From positions 806,001 through 870,000 of the forward strand of contig CP114120.1 of NCBI GenBank assembly GCA_029959195.1: a DNA stretch of 64,000 nt, in the 5' to 3' direction. Positions 27,079 to 40,066 of the stretch are shown one piece after another. The position numbers and the translations under genes were made by a program. The notes under the pieces are model-generated. The model did not search any database and was not told where the DNA came from. It saw only the letters and a program-made list of their open reading frames with translations. Origin of the DNA: Dictyophora rubrovolvata (Eukaryota > Basidiomycota > Agaricomycetes > Phallales > Phallaceae). Positions within the stretch are counted from its first letter, which is position 1. Every line of letters starts with the position of its first letter.

Positions 27079-30000
27079 GCGTATTTTAATTTTTTGTACT
27101 CGTTGCATAATATTTTGTCTTGCCTATTTGAGTATCGTAATTGGAATCAATACCAGTATCGTTTTTGGCCGTGACAGTCGCGTAGTCACACCTTCAGATC
27201 TCATACTATCAAATCGGGTAAGTTTCAGTTGTAGTCAACCCTCGGAGAAGTGCTGAATGATTTCCACGGAATACTCACCCTTCAAATCTCGGCCTATCGA
27301 GAAAAACTTCACTCCGTTCGTCAACTTTTCATTGTTTCGTAGTTTCTGATAAGAAATTTTCTTGCTAGGCAAACAAGTGTTTAGTCCGTTTGTTTCTATG
27401 GCTAAAGTTAACTTGTCTTAGACTCTTAGTAAAGTTGAGCGAGATTTCCGCGGAGGCCAGTACACGTGCTATCGTGGCAAATAATTGCACCAGACTTAAG
27501 CGAATAATGATGCCATATTTGAACGTTTAGGGCATGTTTCATGTGCTCATGCCAATGGTTCCCGGATTTCATCGGAGCGTCCAAGACGTCACTTTTAGTA
27601 GGCATCACTGGTCACTGTTGCGCTTCTGACGGATGTTGAATGTCTCCGACTCACTGGCAGTGTCTTCGAAAGAACCTCCTCCTTTTGGCTCTACGGAACC
27701 GCCCTTGTGCTGCGATCCTGGCCGGCTACTTACTATTTACATTAATCCATAATCTATCGGGTGGTCCTTCTTCAGTTTTCAACAGATATGGAGTTCATGA
27801 TATTTGGAGCTTGAAGTTCGATTTTTATGTTGAGGTGAGTGCTGTTTATTACGCTGAAACATTTTTGAAGTTTCGTTGACACGATTCAATCCTTGTTAGT
27901 AGATGAACCCATGAGTACCATGGGGTGGATGATAAAGCGCGATCCTATCCCGTGTTACCCCGCATTGGGATTCGTAACTTCTTCAAGGTATCTGGCAATG
28001 TTCTTAAGTACCGTACGAGTCGGAACCAGTTTCTGTCCGATCAAAGTGGCTCGTCAAATGGAAATTTTCTTCCCCGATTTTATGTAAGAGAATTGTGCTA
28101 GTCTATGGAAAATGACAAGTGATCGATTGATCTGGGCTAAGACAATTGTACATATATAAGTCGTTTTCATCGCTGAGCTCTTCAGTTGATACTGGGCGGG
28201 TACACAGTACATGGCAGTCTGTAAAATTCTCGCACCTGGAAGTTTTAAAATGCTACAACCCCTGCAAACGGAACGGCGGATTTTTTTCTCGGGTAAGCTC
28301 CTTCTAAATCTGCCATTTGAATCAGGAAACTGTATCTTTACGTGTTGGAGAGACCCACTTTTCGCTAGTTAGCATCAGTTTTGAGCAAATTCCGATCGAT
28401 TCAATGCCGGGATAGGAAGGTCAAACAGGAATGAATGAAAAGCAAACAAGTATGGAAAATATTTTTGCTAACACAACGGAATATAGCCTTCTAGGCTATT
28501 TTACTTTCAAAACTAAAGAAGCAGGACGAAAACGCAAAGTCCGAGAACAGTAAGATTTTCCACGATGTGACGTCGGACGATCGGCTCGGGGGGACTCACT
28601 GTGCGTCGATGAGACCTTTATAGCCCGAATTGATATGGGAGGGCTGTGCAGTCTTCATTGTCTAGGGATTATTCATAGCTATCTGGATCCCGAATAAAGC
28701 ACAGATGAGTTTAATTCAGCAAGCGTTTGGCAAGCGTTCAAGTTGTACTAAATCTCGAGCATCCAAACCTATCCCTAGGATTTTATACCTTTTGTTCAGT
28801 ACAATTACTTAGTTTATTCTTTCAATAGTGCCAGAACCTGGAATAGTTAATTTCCACACGTTGGTGTTTCATTCTCATTCTTATCCATCAGGAAAAAAAG
28901 ACATGGCTAAAAGTGGCTATATGGTCCGATATAGGCCGTGTAGGCCGTGTAGCCGTATTGCCACGTCCCCTGTTTTATTGGCCGCTGTAGTGCACCATAG
29001 CCAGACTCGGACTACATTGTTATATAGAAAGCAACACGATGCTACCAAAAAATGCCAAACATTTCTATATAGACCTACGTAGTACTATGACAGGATTTAT
29101 GAACTTGTTGCTTACACTTAGGTCTATTGGTTATGGATGCCTCAGGTAATGCACACAAGGATGGTTTGATTACAATAATGTCTGAATCACTTATTAAAGA
29201 AAGTAATTACAACAAAACTATTGTTTTCATGATATGTATATATATCGTTTTTACTATCATCATCACTATCACTATCACCTTCACTTCCATCTTATCCCTC
29301 TTAGCTTCCATCCTCCATTGCATTGTTAACTTACGTGATGGAGAGCGAGAAAGGAAAGGTTAGTGTCAATGATAAGGATGGTAAAAGAGGTGGACATACG
29401 AATATCTGCCGCCTTCATTATCTCCGTTGTTAGTCAATAAGCTATGGAACAATGAGGACAGCGACAAGTTTAGAAAAGCTAAAAAGTCTATGTACGTGAA
29501 ACTGACTGACTTGGGTAATAACTCGGATTCGACATTTCTTGGCGTTAGGAGAGGAGAAAAGGGGAGGGATGAATGAGGGCAGTTCTAAGGAGTTTGTGCA
29601 GTAAAATGACAAAAGCTTCTATTATATAAATTTTGACGGAATGAATCACCTGACTTGTTCAAACGTTTTTACACGTTCGTCGTTCCTGAATAATACCGGC
29701 CTTGTGTCTCTGGGACTTATATGTAGGGAACTTGAAAGTTTCGCAGAGCAAAGAGAAGGGTTGGAGAAGCAAAAGTTCATGCATTGAATAGCACAAATAC
29801 AGTCAGTCGAGGTAGTAATCAGGAGGCTAAAACGTGACTCAAAAAAAAATATTAGACCGGTAGCTCCCGGTAGCTCCTGTAGCCACGAAGCATCACATAG
29901 TTTTACTTTAGATATGGAGGAATTATGGACAACAATGTAGCGGCGACGTGGACACAACATAGCTATGAACTGCTATAGAGTGTACATAGCACCGTCACGT

Positions 30001-30206
30001 TACATAGCACAAGCGCCCGTCACCGGGCTTGTGATATATCGCGTTACCGCAAGACTTGAATTTTCCTGATGTCGGGCCGTCGGCGAGAACATGACGAATG
30101 AGGCCGAGGATTCATAAGCCACCCATAGGCACCCACAAAACTTCCTCCATTCCGTATTTACGCTCCTCATTTCTACCATTCACCAACGCTTTATAATTGA
30201 TACGAC
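27079..30206. other. gene-poor stretch with a possible gene fragment
   Basis: No supported intact gene. At 27,640-28,085 on the plus strand two adjacent protein-like pieces (AAILAGYLLFTLIHNLSGG, and EMFF-like text ending FFPDF) are separated by a GTGAGT and a TTAG, but the frames do not join; this may be a decayed gene. Short tandem repeats occur at 28,934-28,962 (GTAGGCC units) and 29,246-29,285 (ATC-rich). Confidence 0.4.
29246..29290. repeat. ATC/TCA-rich short tandem repeat
   Basis: Imperfect three- and six-base units (ATCATCATCACTATCACTATC) form a simple repeat of about 45 bases in otherwise unassigned sequence. Confidence 0.6.
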
Positions 30207-31221
30207 CAGCTTCGACGACGAATCAGAGAACGGAGCAATATGTCTATGCCATATCCTTGGAAGCCCAAGAGCGTCAAACATATGAACGCAAGCAAAAGTT
30301 CAAGGAAGCACTAGCTTCAGGAAAAAATCTCCCGAAAAGACGCGAAAGAAATTGCAAAAGATTTACCTTATGATGAAGCTCAGGCAGGTATGAAACCTCT
30401 TATTTATACTGTGTTGGGCAAGTGATGATTGTGGTGTTTTTAGAACCTACGACCCACTTTGACGAGTATGCTCGAGCTGGCGTTCTTGACCCTAAAATTG
30501 TCATCACAACATCTCGAGATCCTAGTTCCAAACCTCCTCAGTTCTCAAAAGTATGCAATTAGTCTATATTATTATTATTCGGTGTTTTCATCTTCAGTTT
30601 TTTAGGAAATGCGTCTCGTGTTCTCAAACTCTCATCGTATCAATCGAGGATCCTACGTCGTCAAAGAATTAGCGGCGGCGTGTAGAGCCAACGATATCAT
30701 GGATCTTATCATTTTACATGAACCCCGAGGCGTACCAGATGCTATGATTGTCTCGCTTTCCCGCACGGTCCTACTATTTACTTCACCCTCCGACACGACG
30801 TCGCTGTTCACGGCGAATCAACGGTCTCGGAACAATACCCGTAATGGACATCCTTTGCTATCTGTTTCCTGTGCCAAAAGAAGATGCCAAACGTGTAATG
30901 ACGTTGAATGATTTCATTGCCTTTCGGTGTGGACTTTCTTTTTGTTAGTTTTCATACATTTTAAACTGAACTATACCGTGTATATCTAGGCATCACGTTT
31001 TGTTAAAAATTCGCATAAAGATGTACAATTGGCCGAAGTTGGATCTCGGTTCGAAATGAAGCGTAAGCGTTGCTACGTATCCTATCTCCCTTGCATATTC
31101 CTGATCTATCTATCTTGAAGTGTATGAGATACGGCTGGGGACCATTGAGCAAACGGAAGCTGACCGAGAATGGGTACTAGCAAATTACACACGGACTTCG
31201 AAAAAGAGACGTCATTTATGA
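30207..31221 (+). pseudogene. IMP4: pseudogene of IMP4, a U3 snoRNP protein (Brix domain)
   Basis: The exon order of IMP4 is recognisable. Exon 1 has LEAQERQTYERKQKFKEAL and EIAKDLPYDEAQA. Exon 2 (30444-30550) has THFDEYARAGVLDPKIVITT. Exon 3 has MRLVFSNSHRINRGSY, FPHGPTIYFTL and LFPVPKEDAKRVMT. The end has LAEVGSRFEMK and IRLGTIEQTEADREW. Damage is spread along the gene: the start codon position reads CAG; about ten bases are lost after KNLP near 30,340, shifting the frame; exon 3 changes frame near 30,755; about 14 residues with a frame change are lost near 30,828; and a base is lost near 30,992. Introns are kept, so it arose by DNA duplication. IMP4 is essential for 18S rRNA processing, so an intact copy is expected elsewhere. 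Confidence 0.85.
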
Positions 31222-31377
31222 CAATACGCTATTTGTGTATCAGGTGTATTAACATCCTAACTATTCATTCTTAATAAAAACAGTCAATGACCAAACTCCA
31301 GCACGAATATCAGTGCATTGCCCAAGCGTTGTTATCTTGCTAAAAGCCCCGAATTAGTAATCCGCGTCTATTTCACA

Positions 31378-32750
31378 ATGTCTCCATTTTCGCAGATTCA
31401 TCTAGCTTTCGATCTTTACGGGACTCTGCTTGATACATCCTCTGTTGCAAAGAAACTCGCCGAGCATTTACCAAAGGATGCTGATGTGGATCATATAGCT
31501 GCTCAATGGAGAAAACATCAACTCGAGTGAGTGTATTTATTTTGATACTTAAATTGCATTTGAACGGGATTGTCTCATCTGTTTGAAGGTATTCATGGAG
31601 AATTGTAGCCATGGGTACATGTGCTCAGCATTTAGATGACCGGGTATCAAAAGCTCAACATTACCGTTTTGATTATCGACAGAACGCTACGAGAACTTTG
31701 AAAGCCTGACTCGCAAGAGTTTGTTTCATGCAACCGACGAAGCAGGGTATTATTTGGATATCTCAGCCATTCAAGATATCATCACCGCATATGACAAACT
31801 CGATTCGTAGGCATTTCTTCGCCATTACAACCGTCTGGAGTTGTTGATGGTTTTTATCTCGACCCTTTATCATCTGCAGATTCCCTGATGTACATCCTGC
31901 TTTGGAGAAGATAGGCACCTTGTCAGATGTGTCCTGTGTGATCTTCAGTAATGGTACGTGGCAGGGTGAAACGTCGAGGCCCCTGTATTTCAAAGACTAT
32001 GTGCTGGTCTCATCTCGATGTTTCATCTAACGTTTTGATCAGGTACCGAAAAGGTTTGCATCGGTCTTTTCTCCCGCTTTATATTATTCGTGATGGCGCT
32101 CGAGCTCGAGTACGCCAGCGGCCACAGTGCCGTAGCATGTATACCGTATATCGGATGCACGATTGCAATCCCAGTTGGAATCGTGATACGTGATACAGGG
32201 CGACCTTATCTTTCTCCTTTTATTTCAAATACCCTGCGGACTGACAAGCTAAAACAATCTGGTTTAGATGGTCGGCAATTCCATCAGAAACGTCGCAAGT
32301 TTATCGAGCTTCGAGAACGGAACGCTTGGTCAGCTTTCCCATATCGTAGTCGACGATGTCAAATCGTTCAAGCCTTCCCCAACGGTGTATGAATATCTTG
32401 CGACGAAAATAGGTCAAGGAGCAAGCGATGATCGGCAAAATATTTGGTTGATTAGCGGGTGAGTACCAGATCTATGTATGAACCAAGTTTTTTTTTTTCT
32501 CCTGCGGGCTTCTTCTCGCCGATGAGACGACCTGCAGAAGGAAGGAGTATTTCCAGTCTGATTGTTGTCGTCTTCTGAATATTGACTTGTGGATCATAGC
32601 AACGCTTTCGATGTCATTGGAGCCCGCAGTGCAGGGCTAAACGCAATCTGGCTGGACAGAGCAGGCAAAGGATGGGTAGACCAGCTTGGGACTCCCACTG
32701 CAATTGTAAGTAGCCTAGAAGGAGTGGCAGATATCATCGCCAAATTGTAG
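31378..32750 (+). CDS. HAD-superfamily hydrolase, haloacid dehalogenase type II
   Basis: Seven exons give 241 residues: 31378-31526, 31589-31614, 31683-31806, 31880-31953, 32043-32053, 32268-32458, 32600-32750. Motif I is FDLYGTLLD (Asp nucleophile near residue 12), motif II the serine/Asn in IFSNG, motif III the lysine in DDVKSFKPSP, motif IV the acidic pair region in NAFDVIGARSAGLNAIWLDR. Length and order match L-2-haloacid dehalogenase-like enzymes. The true substrate is unknown; most fungal members are not shown to act on haloacids. Odd points: an 11-base exon (32043-32053) and a 214-base intron after it, three to four times longer than other introns here. Confidence 0.9.
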
Positions 32751-32928
32751 ATTTGTAACATTTTATATTTTATTATTGTGCCTTTGCGTGTACATGTATA
32801 CATAATTTGTTGATCAAGCGGAGTAGGTGCCCGTAAAGCTCCCTTGAGCTTCCCCCCTTTTTGATTACATAACCCGCCACATTGATCGTCCACTACAGCT
32901 AAAGCAGGCCGACGGGGTTCTCATCAAG

Positions 32929-34157
32929 ATGACTTTGGAAAATGGACAAGCCCACCCTGCTAATCTGGACTCTAATAATAATAAGCTTCCCGAATCAAAT
33001 CTCATAACATACCCTGCTGAGGATCCTCCATCTCCTTCACCACCACCCGCCATGCCCGCCCAACCACAGATTCTTAAAGACCGTTTGTATGTTGGCAATT
33101 TACATCCCTCCGTCGATGAGTAAGTGCAATTGTTTGCTGTATTTCAAGCTGCATGAACGTGTTGTTCTAGATATCTTCTTGCTCAGATTTTTTCCAAGTA
33201 CGGGAAGATATCAAAAATGGACTTTCTGTTCCATAAGACAGGACCGCAGAAAGGAAAGCCTCGGGGCTATTCTTTTATCGAATTTAGCACACAAGACGTA
33301 TGTGCTTTGCTGCCATGTCTCCTTCCTCTGGGACCCTCATCGTCTTTTCTTGCAGGCAGCCATAAATGCTCATGCAGCACTCAATGATAAACTCTTACGA
33401 GGACGCAGAATGGTCGTCACTTTTGCTCATCAAGTATGCTCATAGCTCATTTTCTTCTCTTATCTCTTTGATACGTACTGTTCAGGCTCCTCAACCTGAT
33501 ACGACCCGTCCAACAAAACGATCGACAGACACGTCAAGGCCGACAACGTTGTCTTTATTGAAGGGGCAAGGGAAACCATCTGCGTAAGCTTTCGCTGTTT
33601 GACTGCGGGTTTGATCCTCATTCTTGTTTAGGACGAAAGACCGTATAGCAGCTCTTGAAGCCAAACTAAGGCAAATGGAAGAACAGTCTTCTCATACACC
33701 AGTACTACCCCAGTCAGCCAGCTCGAGTGTGGATGCCTCGTCGACATCCGCATGCGTTCCCACACCCACATCCAATCCAAATTCAACAACACCCCTTCCT
33801 CATGGTGCATCAACTTCATCTTCCTCACTTCCATCATCAGCACCGGAACCTCAGCCGTTAACAATCTTCCCATCATCCTTACCTCCAAAGCCCCTGGTCT
33901 CAACAATGCCGACAGTGCCCTCTGACGGAGCACAACGGAAGCCAGGCATACGAACCGGTCCAGGTATCAAATCCTCAACTTCCATCTCCAGCTCCAGCTC
34001 CATCTCCAAACCAACTTCTTCTATTTCATCTGCATCTTTACCGCGTGATCGCGCGACTGCAACAGTCACATCAACAATGAGAGCTACACTTCCTTCAAAA
34101 CCGCTTCTCCCTCAGCGGTACACAACCAATTCACTAGGGATCGTTATCAAGCGGTGA
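32929..34157 (+). CDS. RNA-binding protein with one RRM, RBM18-like
   Basis: Five exons give 339 residues: 32929-33119, 33171-33297, 33356-33433, 33486-33583, 33632-34157. The single RRM near residues 50-135 has RNP2 RLYVGNL and RNP1 KPRGYSFIEF, and continues AAINAHAALNDKLLRGRRMVV, which fits RBM18. A short coiled-coil-like segment (RIAALEAKLRQMEEQ) follows, then a long Ser/Thr/Pro-rich, probably disordered tail ending SLGIVIKR. The tail is longer than in animal RBM18. The start lies 178 bases after the HAD gene stop on the same strand, so the promoter is short. Confidence 0.85.
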
Positions 34158-37100
34158 TGACTCAATCCCATGTCACCTGTTCATCGCTCAATTTCAAATT
34201 CCCATCCCCGAAACCCGGTGGCTTTTATTGTAACACCTTGTGAGGAAAAGACCGGAATCGTTTCAACTTAATTATGATTCTAGTCTGAATCACTTTCGAA
34301 CTTCGCTCTTTTTCTTTTCTTAAGATATATTATCACCTATTCACGCTTCGACATTGCTCTTCGATCCATACTTGGCATCTCGTCACCTTCCGGTATCTAA
34401 CTTATTCCTTTACGTCAATCTGTCCTCATATTTTTCTAGGATTCTTCTCTTGTCTTTCTCTCGTCTTCTCTCCAACCATGCTTCTTTTCCAACAAGCTCT
34501 CGTTTACTGCATATGTTATTCTAAGGAAAATTTTTCATCCTCATATAGGTTAGACTCAAACTCAAAACCTTATTCCCGGGCGTTCCGGGTAGCATCTTCA
34601 TTCAATTGTCGATAATATGTTCCTCGACCTTCTGTCTTCCGTGTGGGCTTTTTGACGGCATAGTTCTATTCCTTTTTCCTAATATGTCGAAGTGCAATGG
34701 ACCGACTTTAGAGTATAGAATAAATGTAACATTGTGTTGTGTGTAACAATAAATACTTTCATCACATCTGATACAAAAATAAACGACTTTTTCGTACCTT
34801 GCAGAATCATGATTTCTTTTTGTTGATACGCTATGTGTGAAAACAAGTTCCAAAAACCAATCGCATCACTTTTCCAGCTATTCCTACGAGAGAATTACCA
34901 GATGGTATATCCTACTGTGATTTGAGCTGATAATGACTACGCTTCACAACCCCAGCTTTAAAAGCTGTTGAACTCATTGGTGCCCTTTCACGTTCGGCAG
35001 AAGCGTCTTCATAATCTTGATGCTTCAGTAAGTTGACGTTCCAAACTCTAATGATAATCCGTTAGAAATTATATGATATGAGATTACACTGTACCTCTTT
35101 GGATTCAATCGCTTCTGCTAATCAATTTCCAGCTTGGCTTTCAACGGGTTTCGCCTTTTCGGTACTTGTCTGCCGCTCCTGGCTGTTCTTCAAGAAGGTC
35201 TTGCTATAATGCGACCTCCACGATCCATTACGAACCCCTCCGATAAAATCGACTTCAACTCTCAACTCGCTCTGGTCTTCTGATGCCGCTCGACGGACTT
35301 TGACTGCTCTCCAACGTATCAAATTCTTTATGGCTTTAAGAAGGTTGTCAACTCTCGTCCCTTCAATTCTTTCCACGCTTACATCTCGAGGCTTAAGCTT
35401 CAGGAGGTTTAGTATTGAAGTTTGATACAAACCTAACTCTCCCGTTCGCAATCATGAATCTGAGCCCTCAACGTTCCACTTTGAGGTTACGTTGACTAGC
35501 CGAACCCACAACTTCAGCTGGTCTGTTTCTTTTTGACACCAGCCATCTTCCTCAGATTTCAAGACTGTGGGTAAGCCAATTGATATTTACGTCTCGTTTT
35601 CGAATAATGTTCGCAAGGTCGGGAGCAGTAACTTGTTCCTTCGTCAATTGGTACACATTTAATCACCTTGGGAAATCCGTCTAATGAGAAAGGTCAGGAA
35701 TAAATGTAGAGGGCATAAGGATAACTGACCTTCTTTCAATTACCAATGCTACCTGTTCCGAGCTCAGTGACAACGTTATCCATCCGTTTATTATTTGAGC
35801 GATACCTTCTTTACAACCAACAAGCGAAAGGAGTAGTTCTTTTAAGCGTTCTCTTTTAATCGTTGTCAAAGCTGCAGTCCCCAATTTTCATCAGCTTCCT
35901 GCGCAATCCGGACTGATATAGCGTGGTCGAGTTAGGACCGACCCTAAGGTTTCTGTAAAGCAGTCGTATCTTCCCCTCTTAGATTCCTCGTTTCGCTCCA
36001 ATGACTCATCCTCTTATCAGTCTCACGATTACATTCAGCCTCGACTTTGGCATCTGTCGTATTCTGATCGTGTCTTTAAAGGCTTTGGCATCTCCTTTGG
36101 TAACCACGATCTACGTGTTCACAGGAAAGCCCCAGTGGCCCTTTCTAAAAAAGTTCTCCATCATTGAGTGTTTCTGCCAAAGGAAAGCGGTACTCAGATT
36201 TAAACGATTCATGAGGTGTATCCGGCTATTTACCTTGTAGAGCCGCGACAGGTGCCAATCCCTTCATTTATCGTGAATACGTGCATCGCGTTGAAGGATG
36301 TTGACAAGAATAACCTGTTGAAGATCTTCTTCATCCGTCGGCGAGCAAACCACATTTAGACCATAGCCTGATCCTGAGAAGGCATCGCATAACAAGACAT
36401 TTGTATTTACGCCTCTAAAGCCCGGCCAATATGCTTATTCCGAAGAGGTTTTCCGAGAATTCCATGTTAAGACGCCGTATCTTTGACGAAACTCGAAAAA
36501 GGTAACCTATTAGGACATCCTAAACGAGCGATACCGAAGCTGCAGATTATTGGAACTGGTTTATGATAAAGGTGTGTCGACTTCCTTTCTTCAAGTCGAT
36601 AGGAGGCAATGCAATGAACAAGGCGGAAGGCGGGGTTGTCGTGCTTTTGAATGGACCGTGAGGCTGGCCAATTGTTCTTCATAATGCTTGCTGACAGTCC
36701 TGAAAGCGTTCTTCCAAAGAATCACATCCTTGCCAACACCGCAATAGTCTGAATATGATTGTAGTCCTCGAGAAGTGGAGCAATGTACCTTTAGGGGAGG
36801 TCCAGGTAGAACTCTATCAAGGTCGTCGTTTTTTTGTTCGATGGTTGACTTCTCCAGCGATGAGAATCCTTAGCCTCAGCCAAAACTTGCTCTGAAGCTA
36901 TGCTGAGGACCCTCGCGACTCGAATGACATCGTTCCAGGTATAATAGAGTTCGCTCATGAATGGTAGTCGGTAGGTTTGAGCATGATCCATTCCTCGTCT
37001 AGCAACTTGGTATAGCAATTATGGTGGTATTAGCTCAATAAGGTCGACTGGAAGTTGAAATCCAGTCCGAGGTTGACGAAGCCCAGCTGGATTCTCCCCC

Positions 37101-40066
37101 ATGGTCGCTTTCCGCTCGAGAACGAACACATGGCAATTGTGGTATTTTCCCAAGTTCTCGGTCGTATGCTAATAATTAAGTGTTCAAAACCACTGATGTT
37201 TTATGTAGGAGTTAAATTTGGAGTGACGCGCACCTATGAAGTGATTCAACGTACAAATACACCAGAACTAGCCTTAACAATATCCAGGATATCAAGATGA
37301 AAGGTCGTTCCAAGGCTCGATTAAATAGACACGGTAATAAGGCTCCAAACTCTTTCATAGAGTCTTAGGACGTGCGATATATTCACCCCTTGCTCGTTGT
37401 TTGGTCCCGGCCCGAGTGACCCACTCGCGACGAGCAAGGACTCGAGGACGACAGACAGCATTTGTAAACCCATGAGTACACAGTCCAAAATGTTGACAAG
37501 CTTTTTCTCCTTAAGAGGGTTCCTCCATTTGGGCTTGATCCGGACCATGGAGGATCGCGGTCACGCCCCCTCTAATCGTAAACAGGTTTTAAGGACGTTC
37601 TCCAAGTTGTCGATCATCTTTATCAATAGCAACGCCCTAACAGCAGAATATCTGACTAATATGCTCACCCCGCATTAGTTTAGCAAATTGGTTTGAAAAT
37701 ACATTCAAAGCTCCACCACCTTCTAGCTTCAGACCCGGCGACACTCTCCTTCAGCGAACACTGAGCGATATTAGCACCTGTTCTATCGTCTTTTGGGAAA
37801 TAATCAGCGCAAGCTATTGTCCCATCATGCTTGAGGTTTCTTGGAAGCTTATAAGATAGGATTGCCCGCAAATATTAGATGATCCAGTACACCTTGAAGG
37901 CACCAGTAGGTCCGAAGTGAAGATAGAGCGAGAAATTGCAGATGGAGAATCCGTGCTGGGACACGTCATCGTAGATATATCCAAATTCGGAGATGTGGAG
38001 AGTACAACGGCAGACAAAGCGAAACCAGGTACCAGACAAGCTAATTATTTGATAGTAAGTCAGTGTACATTGACAGAACTGCAGCTGTCTCACCACGTCT
38101 CACTAGAATAGCGTAATGCCTCATCAAAGGCGGGCATTTCTCTCCAGGAGTCCTTGTTTCGATTTGTACGAAGGCTGAAACTCGCGAGATCAGATGATGA
38201 ACGAATGTGGGCTTGTAATTGCGCATGATATGAATCTGTCATCATTGCGATTAATTATTGAATGACTTTCTTTTCAATCCAAGTTCGAGCACTTGATTCT
38301 TTGTCAAAAAAAAGAAAAACTTTCTGTAAACGCCGCCATCGCTACTTGCAATCAATCATCAGACACATACGGAATAAGAATACTTAGTTCTGCCTTTCCT
38401 CCACCATATCCATTTAAACTCTTTCTGCGAAGGGAAATATGTGCGGCGGGTTTTCTTCCTTCCTGTCGGTACACAATGGTAAAATGGTATCAGTGTTTAT
38501 GGCGACCAAGGTGACCACTATACAATCTCTCCAGTTTCACCCTATTCATTCGCCAAGGTATCCTTCTTTCTTATCTGTAGCATAATGCCGGGTTTTCTTG
38601 AGCAATTAGGCGCAAGGCATCTGCCTAAGTAAACATCGCACTTTCAGAGAGTGATTGTGCATATAAGCGATGTCCTAAGCCTGAACTTTGCTCCGCTTTC
38701 GTTACGACACGTGACATGTGACAGGTTTTTGATTGGGAGTCAGTTCGACAGGACTCTTGAAGAGTCCTTAAAAATCGCTAATGGTAGGAAATTAGCTGCT
38801 ATAAATTTCCTTGAGGTTCAATAATTACTCCTACAGGCCTAGAGCACTCCAAAAACGTCTATCGATCCGTATGTTCAAGGACAGAAGTTTGGAAGTTGGC
38901 AGCTATGTCGGATTCCAACATAGGTAATTGACATCCATATTGAACCCTGAAGCCCTTAAATAAATACGGCATAGTTCCTTTACAATGCTGCAAGACCATG
39001 CACATAAGGATCAAATGATGTTTGGCGCATTTTTCCCTGACTCGGCCAGTGTGCTGAACGTTCAAAGCCCCGCAGTTGATGGGCTTCAAGGTAGTCGACT
39101 TGGTCTCAACTCAAGACACGTTCGCATACTTGTTCAGAAGCAAAACCAAACTTTCATGAACGACGAAAGTGGTCACTGGAAAACGAGTTGCTTGAAGTCA
39201 TGTAAACTGCGAGGAATTTTATCTGGCAGACGACATCAGACGAACCCGTGAATTGTGATTCGTTTACCAAGATGTCGATTAGAAGTGAGTTTCCTGCTTA
39301 AATTACATCAGGTTTATTGGTAACAAACCTAATTCTCAGCTATCGGACTCGGAGGTCCAAACCACCGGATGTTACCGGTACCGGTGGTTTATGCTACCGT
39401 TCAGCCACAAGCTCGACGCTGCGCTCAGCTGTCATCGTAAGCGAGACGTATTCGATCGGGTTACGAATGCACGGGTATTGAATTTCGAGCTGGACTAAAA
39501 CATTTATAGATAGTTTTATCCCACGTAACCGTGCGTAGGTATTGTCAGATTGCGTTGCCATAAATTTGAACTAAATGACAACAATGTTTTCACAGTAAAA
39601 TTGATTACCATCCTCTAATTTTGAATGGAAAATCCTCATCCATACAACGCAGTCTCCCCTTACTTGAATGTCTAATCTGACCATTCGTGTCTGAAAGAAC
39701 AAAGCCGTACTCGGATCTATTCCAGTAAATGGGCCTACACGTTTTCTTGTCAACACGGATGTATGTCCCGTTTTTCTGTAATCTGGGCTTGAACATTCAC
39801 CCACTTTACGGGCAACTTATTTGCCCATTTTGTGCCCTAACATGTTGTGAAGAGCTAGGTTCAACCAGCCCTTCCTGCGGACTGTTGTATGATCATTTTC
39901 AAAGTTTCATCGATTGCCTTTGGACTACTCCTGAGGTGGGTAATGCTTTTAAGTAGCTCTCTTTTTCCTCATTATTCAATATCCAAAAGTTGCAGGCTCC
40001 CTTGGGTAATTTAACAAGACTATAGCAAGGTTACAGAACTTCGCGGTTTATATCTTCCAAAATTTC
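34158..40066. other. gene-poor region with minus-strand decayed coding-like pieces
   Basis: The first 700 bases look like 3' flank of the RRM gene. On the minus strand between about 37,550 and 35,120, several pieces look protein-like: KEKKLVNILDCVLMGLQML near 37,490, SELYYTWNDVIRVARVL near 36,930, LKELLLSLVGCKEGIAQI near 35,830 and LLKAIKNLIRWRAVKVRR near 35,330. They are in different frames with stops between, and no splice scheme joined them. This may be one large decayed gene; I do not recognise it. Around 38,100-40,066 nothing was supported. Confidence 0.35.
39359..39390. repeat. short inverted repeat (10-bp stem)
   Basis: AAACCACCGG at 39359-39368 pairs with CCGGTGGTTT at 39381-39390 around a 12-base loop that itself contains the palindrome TACCGGTA. 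No gene is adjacent. Confidence 0.5.
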
